A DNA stretch of 64,000 nucleotides from Prorocentrum cordatum. Taxonomy: Eukaryota; Sar; Dinophyceae; Prorocentrales; Prorocentraceae. Every line of letters starts with the position of its first letter. Within the stretch, counting starts at the first letter, position 1. Under the pieces are notes generated by a model. It saw only the letters and a list, made by a program, of their open reading frames with translations. It had not been told where the DNA came from and did no database searches. Both the position numbers and the translations under genes were made by a program. The stretch spans positions 353,501 through 417,500 of the forward strand of contig CAUYUJ010007269.1 in the NCBI GenBank assembly GCA_963575745.1, given 5' to 3'. Below are positions 63,846-64,000 of the stretch, piece by piece.

Positions 63846-64000
63846 AGGGGTGTTGAGCAGACGAGGGCTGGCTATGGCTATGGGTGCGGGTTGTCGGACC
63901 ACGGGGGGAGGCTTCCGTTCGAGCGGGGACCCCCATTCGATAACAAGCACCCATGGCCCTTTCCGTCCCCCTTATTGGTATGGGTGTGTGTTGTTCGCTC
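63846..64000. other. Unique sequence at the right edge
   Basis: 155 bp without repeats apart from two GG.TATGGGTG.G words. Too short to assign. Confidence 0.4.

Noticed and set aside
61627-63954. Cys/Val-rich and Thr/His-rich frames that resemble membrane or cysteine-rich proteins
   Set aside because: Artefacts of the A/C array; composition follows the repeat exactly.

Overview
The window is nuclear DNA of a dinoflagellate. The decisive evidence is an exact 22-nt dinoflagellate spliced leader (DinoSL) on the minus strand at 666-687, directly upstream of an open reading frame. This is the signature of a trans-spliced mRNA copied back into the genome. The GC-rich composition, extreme microsatellite load and a dinoflagellate-like LINE agree with this. 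The sequence does not fix the genus. I found no convincing intact host gene, no tRNA or rRNA, and no CRISPR array. Almost all long open frames are by-products of trinucleotide repeats that lack stop codons.

Layout. 1-687: SL-tagged retrogene, probably decayed, running off the left edge. 1248-1550: a dispersed repeat carrying a 153-bp inverted-repeat insertion; the empty site is preserved in a second copy near 31730. 1712-3150: a minisatellite of about 110 bp in 13 copies. 3.4-8.4 kb: GGA tracts, three inverted-repeat (foldback) elements, a 12-bp minisatellite element and a repeat shared with 54.4 kb. 9.7-12.6 kb: a diverged satellite of about 98 bp, interrupted by GGA tracts. 12.99-21.1 kb: a degraded non-LTR retrotransposon on the minus strand (coiled-coil ORF1, APE-type endonuclease, reverse transcriptase, RNase H), flanked on both sides by GGA tracts. 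22-50 kb: a mosaic of dispersed composite repeats. Family A, with a 21-bp VNTR, lies at 26.5-27.96 and 38.92-40.55 kb. Family B, with VNTRs of about 42-64 bp, lies at 23.6-25.2, 32.7-34.4, 45.5-46.5 and 49.5-50.1 kb. The second family A copy is the spacer of a 3.1-kb palindrome at 38.12-41.24 kb. 50.98-54.5 kb: two more palindromes and second copies of repeats seen near 6.7 and 8.2 kb. 55.24-61.13 kb: a 5.9-kb degenerate (CGT)n array. 61.34-61.62 kb: (TCC)n. 61.7-63.84 kb: a 2.1-kb (ACACAA)-type array that is almost purely A and C.

The only protein-coding machinery recognised is that of the LINE, and it carries several frameshifts plus an in-frame TGA. Such an element is a plausible source of the activity that made the SL-tagged retrogene. 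The many inverted-repeat elements and VNTR composites encode nothing recognisable and are best read as non-autonomous mobile DNA or recombination products. Coordinates of repeats were read by eye and can be off by several bases.
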